Part shown: positions 28,113-40,300 of the stretch, one piece after another
How positions within the stretch are numbered: the first letter of the stretch is position 1
Layout: every line of letters begins with the position of its first letter
DNA from: Prunella strophiata
Lineage: Eukaryota > Chordata > Aves > Passeriformes > Prunellidae
NCBI GenBank assembly: GCA_036583965.1
Contig: JAZBQD010000015.1
Location: 87,473,309-87,537,308, forward strand
DNA length: 64,000 nucleotides
Reading direction: 5' to 3'
Notes under the pieces: model-generated
The model's input: only the letters and a program-made list of their open reading frames with translations
Told to the model about the DNA's origin: nothing
Database searches by the model: none
Made by a program: the position numbers and the translations under genes

Positions 28113-28433
28113 TTAGTTAAAAGTAGCATGGGGCTGACAGCTGAATGTGCACAGATAAGCAGTACTCTGGGGAAGGACCAAAGGAGGTCCAGATATGCTT
28201 CTACCTGGAGGCACTGACATATATTTGTGCTGAAAATGGTTGGCAATGAGTTTGATTTTCTTCCTGCTGAAGCTGATGAATTCTGCCGCTGTCCTCGCTG
28301 AGCGCAGGGTGCCTGGCAGGCAGTTGCTGAATGCCAAAAGCTTTTGCTCATACAGACTGGCCAGGAAGGCTTCTGCCAGCTGCACAATCACCTTTCTGCG
28401 GTGCTCTCTTCCCAAAAGAAGACTGTAGGACAT
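28113..28433 (-). CDS. Possible unrecognised small gene or exon, antisense in the PHACTR1 intron
   Basis: I do not recognise this protein. The - strand frame starts at an ATG at 28433 in the context CCACCATGT and runs 106 codons, beginning MSYSLLLGREHRRKVIVQLA, with charged and amphipathic stretches such as AEAFLASLYEQKLLAF and RKKIKLIANHFQHKYM. About 90 bp upstream on the - strand is a TATA-like CTATAAAAGG (28525-28534). Within the frame a donor-like CAG|GTAGAAG occurs near 28204-28211, after MSVPP, so the last part may be intronic. Third codon positions before that point are rich in G and C, and GC content and CpG are raised against surrounding intron. The + strand frame from 28246 to 28428 is also open with a hydrophobic start (MSLIFFLLKLMNSAAVLA), so the coding strand, if any, is uncertain. 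It could equally be a conserved non-coding element or chance. Confidence 0.22.
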   Translation of the reverse strand: MSYSLLLGREHRRKVIVQLAEAFLASLYEQKLLAFSNCLPGTLRSARTAAEFISFSRKKIKLIANHFQHKYMSVPPGRSISGPPLVLPQSTAYLCTFSCQPHATFN

Positions 28434-28524
28434 GGTGGGTGCTCAGATCTTTGCAGTAATAAACAATACCTGCAGGCAGAATGTTTCCAGGGTGTGCGCA
28501 TATATTTAGAAGGCACCCTTGCAA

Positions 28525-28534
28525 CCTTTTATAG
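28525..28534 (-). promoter_or_regulatory. TATA-like box upstream of the antisense frame
   Basis: CTATAAAAGG read on the - strand. A start about 30 bp downstream would give a leader of roughly 65 nt before the ATG at 28433. Such a short motif is common by chance in AT-rich DNA; its position is the only support. Confidence 0.2.
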
Positions 28535-30676
28535 TTAAATTCTGCCTCAAAACCATTTGAAGCCCATGAATGTCTATCACTGTCATCAAAAATCAATACT
28601 GCATTTACACTTCTGTACTGGCACTTACATTTTCAAAACTGTACATGTACATCTAATTGCCTGTGTGCTTTATGGACATGATCAAAAGCCCCATAACAAT
28701 GATCATTTGAGTCTCTGTTTTTTGTGGGCATAGGATCAAGTCTTTATTAAGTAGTCATAGTAGCATTCCTCCCAGTTTCCCATCAAATAAGAAAATATGC
28801 TACAGATAGATAAAACATCAGTTAAAAAAAAGGATGTACTTGACTGTGAGTGAAATATTAGATAACATTTGGGCTACAGTTTGCGTACCTGAGTGGTAGT
28901 GCTTTTTCTCACCAGCTAGTGGCTTTTTGTACACCATCTCACTCCTCAATCTGAAGGATTCTAGTTTATAGTTGTGGAAAAAATCCAACTCAGTAATTTC
29001 ATGGGAAACAGAACTTCTGAAACACAATTTTGTATGGGTTGCTCCTTCCTGAATCTTTTGCTGTCTGATCACAAGCCTAAGAATGACCATTTGGGTCAAG
29101 TTTCCCTAACCAGCCTTCCAGAACTTCAGAAACACTCAAATTATTATCTTCTGTCCTGACCAAAGTTTGCCAAAATTGGAAAGAGGTAGTGGAATTACCA
29201 ATGAAGGCATATAATGACAAGGAAGCCACTGCTGCTGCTGCTAAAATATGCAGGAAGGGATGGGAGAAAACAAGACATTGGCTGGGAGCTATAGAAAAGG
29301 ATACTTTGGCTCTTCTTGTTTTAGGCTGTCAATGAGTTTAGGAGAGTGGCAGCACATATGGCATCCTTTTACAACCTCAGTATTAACTTCAAAATATCTG
29401 CAACATCTCTCATCAAATGTACTTCTGTAAGGAAGATAAGCATCAGAATAAGAAGCATCTGAGAATTTGTTTATGGAAATGATTTGGGATTTTATGATCA
29501 GTGGAGAATCCTTGTGTGTCCTCATGCTTCCATTTGCTTTGAAAAGAGCCTCTCAGACCCCTGAGAGAGATCTGGAGGTTACTCTGCAGGCAGACAAATG
29601 CAGAACTGTGGGAAGATTATTACAGAAAATCCATGTGTATTGGTTTATAAATTAAAATAATGAAATCAGCTACAGCTGCTCTTAATTAGTGATGGATCTG
29701 AACTGACCACACAGTCAGGCAGGCATCCATTTGTTGATGTCCATAACACAGAACTCTCATGCTGGCAGCAGCGAGGCAGGAGCTCTGGCACACGGGCTCG
29801 TCCCTGCTAGTAACCGAGTCCACGCACTATCTTTTATTTAGATGTGATGTTTACTGCCCCAGAAAACTTCCAGTTTGGAATGGCTACCTCTAAATATTGA
29901 TGTTGGTTTTTTTGCATCTGAATGTGCAAAGGCATTGTGCTGAAACGAGAGGCCAGTGACGCTGTGGTATTTCTGGCATTAATGTGCAGACAACATTCCT
30001 GCAGGCTAAAATGCACCGCAAGAAGCTGACAAAACCAATCAAAATCCCCCCATTTGTTAGTCTAGCAGATTAGTCCATTTTCTGATTTCACTGCAAGGAT
30101 TGTGAGACTGGCTTAACTCAGCTGCCCTCGTTTGAGTGACTGCACTTAGATCAAGCCAAGCCTCGGCTGTGTCATTCATACTGTTATACCTTCTGAATGC
30201 AGGCAGCTGAGACTTGAATTGAAGCAACTGAATTAACAAAATTAATGCTAATTCACATTTTGGTCAGGGCATTATTTTTAATATTCGTTCATCTGTTGAG
30301 AAGGAGTTACCTGAGGTGCTCTTGTAGAAGGCTGTGAGCCAGCCCCTGGCCACTGCCTGCCATCAGTCAGGACCCGTGAACAGCATCCCATTGGTGATCC
30401 CATGTGCTGACACCTGAATGTTGGTTTCCAGAGGCCTGGAGCCCCTGTTGTTAGTGAAGACGTAACTGTTTTACAATTTAGTTGTCTTCTGGCACTGGTT
30501 TATTTATTGAATTGAGTTGGCTGTGAGCTTTTCAGCATAGTCATGACATCTTTCTCCTATTGTCCTTATCAGCAAAATGACCACTGAGAGAAAGAAATTG
30601 TATTTGACCAGGATCTTCAGAATTTATCTGTGGAATTATGTGCCCTGAGGAAGAGTGGTTTTTACCTGTGGTATCT

Positions 30677-30690
30677 GTTGTCTTGGCAAC
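30677..30690. promoter_or_regulatory. Candidate RFX X-box
   Basis: GTTGTCTTGGCAAC closely matches the imperfect palindrome bound by RFX factors (GTTGCC, 0-3 nt, GGCAAC), with one change in the left half. A TATA-like GGCTATAAAAGTG follows at 30798-30808. No transcript is visible. Confidence 0.3.
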
Positions 30691-33600
30691 CTCATTTCAT
30701 CCAGGAAATACCGTGTATATTGGAGTAACCTTGTTGCCCCATGCTGCAAAATGAGTTTTATTGGTCTGTTTTCTTTCCTGCATCCCTAGAAGGAAAGGCT
30801 ATAAAAGTGAGCATTGCAAATACACAGGATAGAACAGCCACAGGGGAAGAGAGCCGAGACGCTCCCCTTCTGTGCTAATTGAAAGTAGGCCAAATCATAG
30901 TTCACTGCACAGATAAGTGACAGAAACAGAAGAGGGGCTTTGAGGATTGCATTATCTAATAAACCCAGCAGTATCTCCAGAAGAGCAGAGCTCTCTCTTA
31001 GCCACTGTCAGAGCAAACATGGTACCAGTACGCATATTGTGAATAAATTAGTGTGTGTCCTTGCTCTGAAACTCCCTGTAGGTTAAGGTGAGCAAAGCAA
31101 TAGCTTTTTTAAACATATGTAGCAAGGTATGGGCTAAGCAAAGTACTTCTGCTGCTGGTCTAATGATGCCTCTTGTGCTGTAGAGAAGCTGGATAAAAAG
31201 AAGGCTAATATTGAGGAGCCCTAGATCCATATATAGTTGGTTTGCTGCTAGTAGGGTAGAGTCTCCCTATTCATCTAACACCTGCTATTTCTGTAAAACC
31301 TTTATGTATATATGCTTATGTCCTACTTTTTTCCTCTGGAGTCTTTACACATGTTTGAGCTCACTACATTGCCTGCCTGCAGCAGATGATATAGGCCATC
31401 CTTTTGTCTGTTAAACTTGGTTGTAAAATCTCATCACCTTCAGTGACAACAAGCCTGACCCTCTGTAAAAATGTAGTGTAGGCTTTGTGCAGGAGGCTTT
31501 CTGCTGTGTATCTAAGGCGCTACAAATTGTGAGAACACTATTGTAAGTAATGCTCTCAAGGAAAGAATAGCACAGAAAATGCCCACACATTTATTAGAGG
31601 ATATAACTGTGGAACAAAATTATGTTGATGAATAACAAATAGGAAATTGTTTACAAAATGCTGATTTCTGGCTCATTGTTTACTTAATTCTTCCTGTTTA
31701 ATTTTGCTTGAATAATGTAAATGCATTGGTCCCATTAGTCTTCAGGAGATCTTTAGGCATTTTCAGTTGCTCATGAGAATGTTTCCCAAAGCCTTTTGAA
31801 GTGGGACTACCTCTGTGTAGGAAGAGACTCTCAAAAGCCACCCTCTCATCCTGTTCCTGACTCCTTGGCATCCCCTTGGTAGTTGAACCAACTGCTTCTG
31901 TGGAAAAGTAATATGAGGAAACCACTGAGGCAGTTTTAGCTGTCTCTTAATGAAATGTAACAGCTGGAAATCAGGAGGAGCATGATCATCATGGGACCAA
32001 TCAGCCCTCTGTGGAGAAGCAGCAAGTGCTGTGTAAACTACAGTCAGTATGTCTGTGATGAGAGCAGTGTTGTACTGAGTGGGTAGCTGATATTATGGTG
32101 AAATACTTAAATTCAAACACCACTTTAATTAAATTTCACTCAGTATGACACTAGGAAATTGATAAGATTTTTAAAAATTGGAATCAGCCCCAAGCTAACA
32201 TGAGCACGTTGACCTGTCTCTTCTTGCCAACTGCTTGCAATCATTTTTGTGCCACAGGATATCCTCTGCAGCCAGTGGGCCACTGCATTTTACTAAAACC
32301 TGAGCTATTTTCCATCCTTTTAATACTGTCTACTTTGAGATTGCTCAGAGTGCACCTCTGGAGAATTTTGTTTCATTTTTCCATGCTGCATATCATGGGG
32401 GAATCCTTAAATGAGCTAGCAGCTTCCTCAATACAATGTAAGTTGTGGCTCCGGTTCTTTGTAACAGACATGTCCCAAACCAATGTTGACAGTATCACAT
32501 TCACTGCAGGAATTGACAGCAGAAGACCTCACCCATGGCAGGAGCAGAGCATGCACCAGAGGTGTGGGGTGACTCATCACTCCCATTTCAGCCCTTTTAC
32601 ATCAGGTGAAATGCCTGCAGAAGTCCTGGATCTGCCCAGACAATGACTCTCACAGAGAAACTGCAAGAGACAACCAGCAGGACCTTGTCCAAAGCTAAGC
32701 TTGCCTTTAGGTGTGTCAGGCAGGCATCTAGGCCAGCTCCTTGGCTCACAGTATTTTCTCAGCTTGTCTTCTGTCCTGCAGCCCAGTGGGCAGGCAAGGA
32801 GAGGATAAACAAAGCACAGATTGTCTTAAAGTCATGCTAGCCTCAGATCAGTGGCTAGGCTAAGATTTCACTTCATTTTATTTTGGACTATGATATTTCC
32901 CAATTTTTTTTTAATAGTTACCACCAATGTCACTTGGATAACTCAAAGCAGCAAATAACAATTGACTTTTGCTTACTTAAGATCAAGTTGTATTTTGCTT
33001 TACACCTCTGTTTCAGATATTTCAGGTCAAATTTTGCTTGCAGTCATGCCTAGGTATTTCCTATTAAATCCACCAGGTTAGGTCACACTGACATTGTAAA
33101 GAAAAGCATAAATTTTGCCCTAAAGTGCGTTGTTCCACCAGTCCACTTTATAATTTGTAGGTACAGGTCTTTTAATTATCAAGCTGATTCCTAATTTGGA
33201 GTGAACTTCTGCTCAGTGCTTGAAGGTAGAAAGTATGAGGCAGACAATATGATACCTGAGGAACAAAGCAGAGGCTGAATCTAGATGGCAGGAAGACAAA
33301 CAATGCATGAGTAGCTGTGATTATTGCACATTTACACATGCTTGCATGCATTCATTCTTACTTTCCTCTTGCTAGTCTTAAAAACCTAGTCCAAATCCAG
33401 ATACTGAAGAGATATGTAGCTCATAAACTATGTTTTCACAGCATGTGCTAGTTGTGGATTGATGTGAGTAGCTATTCTGTGAGATTAAGTGTATTAAGAA
33501 ACATGTAATGCCTCAACTTAGGGACTGAACCTTCCAGATCAGCTTATTCAAGTGCAAGATATATAGAGATATATAAATAAAAGATATTGCATAACTCAGT

Positions 33601-36600
33601 AAGCTGGAACAAGTTGGAGAGGCATAAAGTGGTGTATGTTCTTACTATTCATGTTTTATTTTAATTTGTTGCTTTTGCTATATAATTTAAAAGCCATTCC
33701 CATTCTTGCCATTTGTATAACATTTTTAGCCTTTATGTAAACATATAGCATATTTTATGTTACTTTTGAATTGAATTTATGGATTGGATGACCCTGAGCA
33801 GAAGTAAAAGCAGTGGAACACATGAAAATAGTAGGTTTCTGTTTTCAGCTTCTTCTAGCTTTGAAATGAAACATGAGTAATTTAGGCTCTTTTTTCTTAT
33901 ATGATTAATACTCCCCAAAAATACAGACACTGAGAAGTCTCTAAAAGTAAAATATTATACTAGATTTGCAGGGCTCTCAGTGATATAGTTGTGATAATAC
34001 CATTAATGATGTAAAGGGAGTGTGTAGTGTCTGGACCTGTGTAAGAAGGTGCCTAATTTTTCCATCTCCGCTTATTTCAGTGTGAGATTCAGGAGGGATA
34101 CCATGTTTCCTTCAGCAGTACATTCCCATGCACAGGCATATGCTCTTTCCTCCTCTCAAGAATTGTCAAAGCCCATCAGGAGTTTCAGATGAACAATTCC
34201 TACTGGCTTTAGGTTGCAGCTGAAAAGCTTAGTGGCTGGGAAGCTTAGTAGGAGTGAAAATTTTCACCCCAATTCCCAGTGTTTTGTGTACCTGGATGTT
34301 GCTTCACACCACAGTGTTCAGAGGTGCTCAGGACGCTCTTGGGCATTCTTGAGCATTACTGAGTGAAGTGCCAGGGCAATGCAAATGAATTGGGCTGTGA
34401 ACGAGTTCAGACCTTGGTGGGAACATTCAGCCAGGTGAAACTGCACAAACTAGATCTGACAGAATAGCTTGTTAGCCTTGCACAGAGTGCATTAAGCTCA
34501 AGGAGGCTGCAAAATGTGGAGCAGCATGGTGGAAATGGAGTAAATTCTTTGAGAAGAGTCAATATAAAAAACCAGTCAGGCATCAATCTATTTTACAGAC
34601 ACAGTAAAGAAACTCTTAAATAGTGAATTCCTGAGAAATGTATATCCTGATAAAACTCTTTTAGTGCACCTCAGATCTCTTGTTTGATGTTGATGTGTGT
34701 GTTTGCCTATCCCACATCTGCTGGCTACTGTGTGCTGCTTACAGTCATGGGCCAGTTTGAAGAAATTCTGTTTGTAGTGAAGGTATGGCTGTCTGGATGT
34801 ATTTTTCCTGGTGATTCCAAGGCAGGGGAATAAAATAACAGCGTGCTTTTGCCTCAGTGAACACAACAGTAAGATTTAAGGAGCTAACAACTCTTTGGGA
34901 ATATTAACATTTGGACTGACTTTCTGTTTGAGAATAGCAGGTCTGGTGTGGTTTTGTGGCCATCAGTTTTTAGAGGTATATAATGTAGATATAGTTAATT
35001 AGATCACTTTAGTGTTAATGAAGTGCCTTTTGAGATTCTTGGAGAGCTTTACATATGACAGTTCTCATCAAAGCCATGTTCCAGGTGTACCCAAACCTCA
35101 GGCAAATGTATGTGAGATGAGAACAGGCAAATTGAATGTTCCATCAAAAAATCCATAATGCTTTTTTTGAGTTGATTTTATCACAATGCTAGCAAAACAG
35201 TTTCAGGGTTACAAACATTTTAACAGTGGTCTTATAGTTGTCATGTGGTTTCCCTACTCTGTTCTGCTTAATTAAAGGAGAGTAAAGAGGAAATACTGTC
35301 ATTGATTACATCTCCGTGACCCGCTTGAGAATAAAGGGATTGCTCTGGTGTACTGAGAGCAGTATCTGACTGACAATGGCTTGTAATACCATCTGCTAAT
35401 TGAAGGATTTGGCAAAATAATTGCAATTTTCTACTTAAATTAGAAAAATACTCAATAGAATCTGTGCTTCTTCTTCAGCTTGGGCAATAATATAGAGTGC
35501 TTGCATCAGGACAGGCAAATAACAGCTTAGTAACAAAATAGACTGGCACTGGAAAGACAAAAACCACCATTTCTTTAAAAGCAAAAAAATGCAACATTTC
35601 TCACCTACAAATCATGGTTCTCTCCACCTCTTTCTCTCTACCCATCTGTGTATGCACACACTTCATAATTCTTGCCTAACTGTATTATTTTAATACTAGT
35701 CAATAGTTATCCACAGCACCAGCTGTAAGGCTGTTTGAGAAAAGGACAAAACATATTGCAGCATTTTATGAAGAACAGCAGAAGATCAGAAACCACTTAA
35801 GTTGCCCTGACACAAATATGATTATGTATTTATAAGGATTAATTTTTAATAATGCTGTTAGCTGCAAATGTGCCTAGGTCACATGTTTGGGTACAAATAT
35901 TCCTTGAACTCTGGTGAAGTGCACATCTAAGTCCATAGCAATGAAATACATGCAACATTTCAACTAGGTATGTACAAAAATGCTGGATATTCAGTTACCA
36001 TTAAGTTTTCATACCTGATTGAATATTACTGGAGAGTCTTGTGTTTGTGTTACTATGCCCATCATTCATTTATTTTGATATATAGTCACAATAATGCAGA
36101 TACTGCAAAGAAAACTGTAGTCCTATTGTTCTTCTTCAATGTGTATCTTATGACAGTGCAGAATTTGTATTGAACAGATCTGAAAAACAAATAATCATAA
36201 ATTCATATACTGAGCATTATCCATTTAAGCACATTCTCAGATAAAACTGTTATAATCTGGGGACTGAAAACCTAGCAGCAATACCACAATTGGACTTTGT
36301 AATATCTTCATCTAAGCTTCTGGAAGCTAATGTGCATTTGCATATTAAAACTCCTCTGAATTTTGTGTGGAGAAATCTGCATGAAATTCAGAGCCAGGAG
36401 AACCAGCCCTGCAGAACTTGCCTTTCTCAAAGAATAAATGGAGAAAAAAGGTTACAATCAGTGGACACTGCTCCCTCTTGCTTTTCACTTTCAAGTGTAT
36501 GTCCTCTGCAAGGACTTTTCATTACTGAAGTCTCATGCTTTAGATGTCTTTTCTCCATATAAGTTGTTGGTCTGGGATGGGCAGCTTGGCTCACTGCTTT

Positions 36601-37321
36601 TTCCAGAGCCTCCTGGTGGGAGCTTGGACAAGCCATGTTCTGTAGCATCTGTCCCACACACAGCTGCTATGGCTGAAGCCATAAAGAAAGGTGTTAAAAT
36701 GTGCTCTGTTTGGGTATGGGTTAATCTTTTTCTTGTAGTATTTTCAAAGTATTAGACATTTCTCAAGCAAGATACTTTAGAGCAAAAAGTATAGATACTT
36801 TTAGATAAAAAAAATTTAGATACTTTCAGGGACATAAATGGAGCAAAGTTGGAGGGTGAGGAGGAGAAGCATTTCTGCACTGGGAAAAAATTTTTGATCC
36901 AAACTTATCAAGAGGCTCTGACATTGTTTTGGTGTTACAAATGGCAATACTTCCCCTATATCTTTAAATCATTTATAATGAACAGAAAATTAAAGAGCAC
37001 CCCGTGTCATAGACTTCAGATGCCCATGCTTTAGCATATTTTCCCACTATCATATTTTCCCATAGCAGAAGCATAGATACGTTACTGTAGCATTAAAGCT
37101 TTGCATACCTGGATTTCATAAATATTAGTCTGGAAAAACATCTCTTTATTTGAAATTTCAGTTTATTTCAGTCATGCATATCTGACTACTGGTATTTTCT
37201 TTATGTAAATATTTGGACAGTCAAGTTTCACTCACATGATTGCCTGTAAAAAAGCAGTTAGCTGGCTGGATAATGTGTCCATAATTTTATATGAGAAGAG
37301 CTATTTGACGTAACGTAAATG

Positions 37322-37344
37322 GACAGGATTTACCAAATCCTGTC
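37322..37344. repeat. Perfect 10-bp inverted repeat, 3-nt loop
   Basis: GACAGGATTT, loop ACC, AAATCCTGTC. It lies 8 bp after a CREB/ATF-like TGACGTAA at 37306-37313. Confidence 0.8.
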
Positions 37345-40300
37345 ACCGGAGCCTTAGCCTCATTGCACACAGATCTGATTCACACCTATATAATGCAGGC
37401 CATTTGAAACAAAATTAAGTCTAAACTGTTACTTACCTAATTCATATCTCAGCTTCATTTTTGTAACAGCTCCTTTGCTAATGATTGTGTGACTCACCAG
37501 CTTTTGGGTGATGGGATCAATCACAGCTGACTACTACCCAGCACAGACTCTTCAACACACACATGTGCACTGCTCTGGGTGAACTCCTCCATAATTTACC
37601 TCAATGGAGAATGAAGACAGTGAGGGCAGGGGAAAGATTTGTTGAGCTTCAGTCATTCATTTGTTGAACCAGTACAAGGATGTTAGACTGCTTCAAAAAA
37701 TGTATTAAAAAATCAGTGTGCTTATTTTGTTTGCCCTGCTGGAATATGTAGGAAATATATGTAAGCTGTAGAAATAATAGTGACAGGAAAGACTTTCTAA
37801 ATCACTGGAGATATTTTTATTTCCATTTCCAAGATTAATTTTCTTTTGCAGGTTTTACCTAGGCAGTGCATGATAAGTGTACAGCTTTCTGTGTTTAAGT
37901 GCTCAGTACAGAATATAGCTCTTGAGAAACCATTCATCTTAACCAGACAAATTTCATGTAGATGAAATTCAGCAAGGAAATCTCCCTCAGGTGGCTACAC
38001 TAGTCATTAATATTGCTAGTTCAAAAGGGAGCTCAGAGGAGCAGTAGACAAGAGGAGCAGTCAAAGCCAGTGTTGGAACCCTGCTAGTGGCAAATGGAGG
38101 GTAGTCTGACACCTCCTGTGTTGTCTGAGATCTCCTTCCTCTTCAGCTGAGCTCAGTTATTCTCATGCATAAGTTTAAGGTGATGATCTAAAGCATATTT
38201 GTTTGCTCCCAGTGTGGTCTCTGGTCAGTAGGTGCTAGCCACACCCACACAAATCAGTAAGAGGGTTCTTTCACCAGTCATTCCCTCCTCTTTCTGCAGA
38301 ATTTGCACTGTCTACTCCAAAGGCTTTTTACCACACTTACACAACTGCTTAACTTTGTAGCAGAAGGTCATTTTTGGCAGAAATTGCAGCAAGGGTGGGA
38401 CTTATTTCTGAATTTTGTTCACCATTGTACTTTGAAGTTGATTAAAGTCAGAGTGATGACTAAGCAGCTGGGCTGGGAATCAGAAAGCCACCGTTATGCT
38501 CTGAGCTCTGCTGCCAACCTGCCATGCAGTGCAGAGCAGCTCTTCATTTCTGCAGATCTCCACATGTGCAGCCTGCCCCAGGCAGGCAGGGCCTTTGCCA
38601 TAGTGGTGTTCAGTGGGGTGTTATCCTGGGAATGCTCACTTGCTGCTGCCAGTGACCTGTTCTGTGTGTGCTTGTAGATCACCATGCTTCTCTGCAGAGC
38701 AAGACATTCACCTTAGCCTTTCCAGCCTTTCAGGACTTGTTCAGTGAACCTTGCTCCTCAGCCTTGCTGCCCTGAATATTAATGTAATCCTTCACCCAGT
38801 GACTTTCAGCATGCCCTAGAACTGAAAATAGCCATGTGACCTCCTCTGTCAAAAAGGCAAAACCTAGTCAGCCTCTGTTGAAGGTGGTTAAGTGCTGCTT
38901 AAGTTGCTCAGTCACTGAACAAGTCTTTGAAGGCCCAAGGTCCTCTCTGTGATGGAATTATTATTGGCAAAGAAACTAGCTATAGGCAGCTGGCTATAAG
39001 AAATATGAAGAACATGCCTGTTTAATCAAAAGTTATTTCTACCTGGTCCCATTAGTAACTAATTTAAATGTAGATCTTTTTGAACTGAAAATTTATGTCA
39101 AAATACGAGTATAAAATGAGTTAAGGCTAAAATAGTTGATATGGCAATATTCAGTGCTTGCACCCTGGACAGAAAGAGAGAGAAGCATGCAGGCTCTGGG
39201 AACCCTGTCAGCAAAAAACATGGTTAACTTCTCCCAGCCTAGTTTTATTAGTAAGGCATATGAAAAGTGAAGCAGATTTCTCATAACAGACTAGTTATAC
39301 TATTTATCTTAGGGGTCTATTCTCCATCATTAAAGTAGCTGTAGTGCAATTAAATGCAGACAGAAAATTATCTGTAACCCACCTCTATCTTGGCATATGT
39401 CTGCTAAGTCTTACAAAGAGAGAACTTCTTTTTGCTGTGATACCATAAGAGTATAATAAACTGGTAGTCACAAAAGGTGACACAAAAGATAAATTAAAAC
39501 CTGTGATAAAGCCCACTGTTCAATATGTTTGCCATATAAAACAGACTTGACTTTCAAATTCAGATTTTTAGACTCAATTCTTGTCTAGCATCTGACAAAA
39601 ATTAGCCTACAATTTTATTTTGACTTCAAATTCAAGCCAGGCAATTGCCTCCCCCATCCTGAGGTTGGCAACAAGCCATAGTTATAAAGAAGATGACTAG
39701 GTCAAAGATGAAAAATAAATTGGAACTTCTTTTTTTAGAGTATTAATCTTAAATAGCTATGTTGTGTTTGCTATAACTTGAGGCTTTCCTTTCTCTAAAA
39801 GGAACATTATTATTATTGGCGTTGGTTGTGACAAAACACCTACAAGGATGTTACTTGTAGAAATACATGGTAAAAAAATATATATTTTTAAATGCCTTAC
39901 TTCTTCCACTGTAATAGCTCAAATTTCTTATCTGCCTGACTAGAGAACCAGGAAGGCACACAAATTATTTACTGTAGGCATCTCACCAATTTCTGTTGCT
40001 TTATTCATCAGCTCTTCAGGGAATCCACAGCATGGCAGTGATGTGTGCTCTTCCTTAATGTAAAATGCAGGCATCATAGAATTAGAAATTTGTACACAAA
40101 AATTCATGTTCATGTTACTAAATCTAACCTGAGAAAGCTTTTCCTTCATTTCATATCAAACCTAGCTGGCCTTAAAAAATTACATTAAAAGTCTGTGCAA
40201 GCCTAGAGGTTTCCTGTGGAACCTTTGTGTGAACTTTTAGAGTAAAATAATGCTTTGGACAGGGTCTTGTGCCAGTGAGTGAGTTAAATGCATATTGCCT

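Noticed and set aside
32200..32646. 148-codon + strand open frame
   Set aside because: No domain, no coding-like codon pattern, no splice or promoter context; length is possible by chance.
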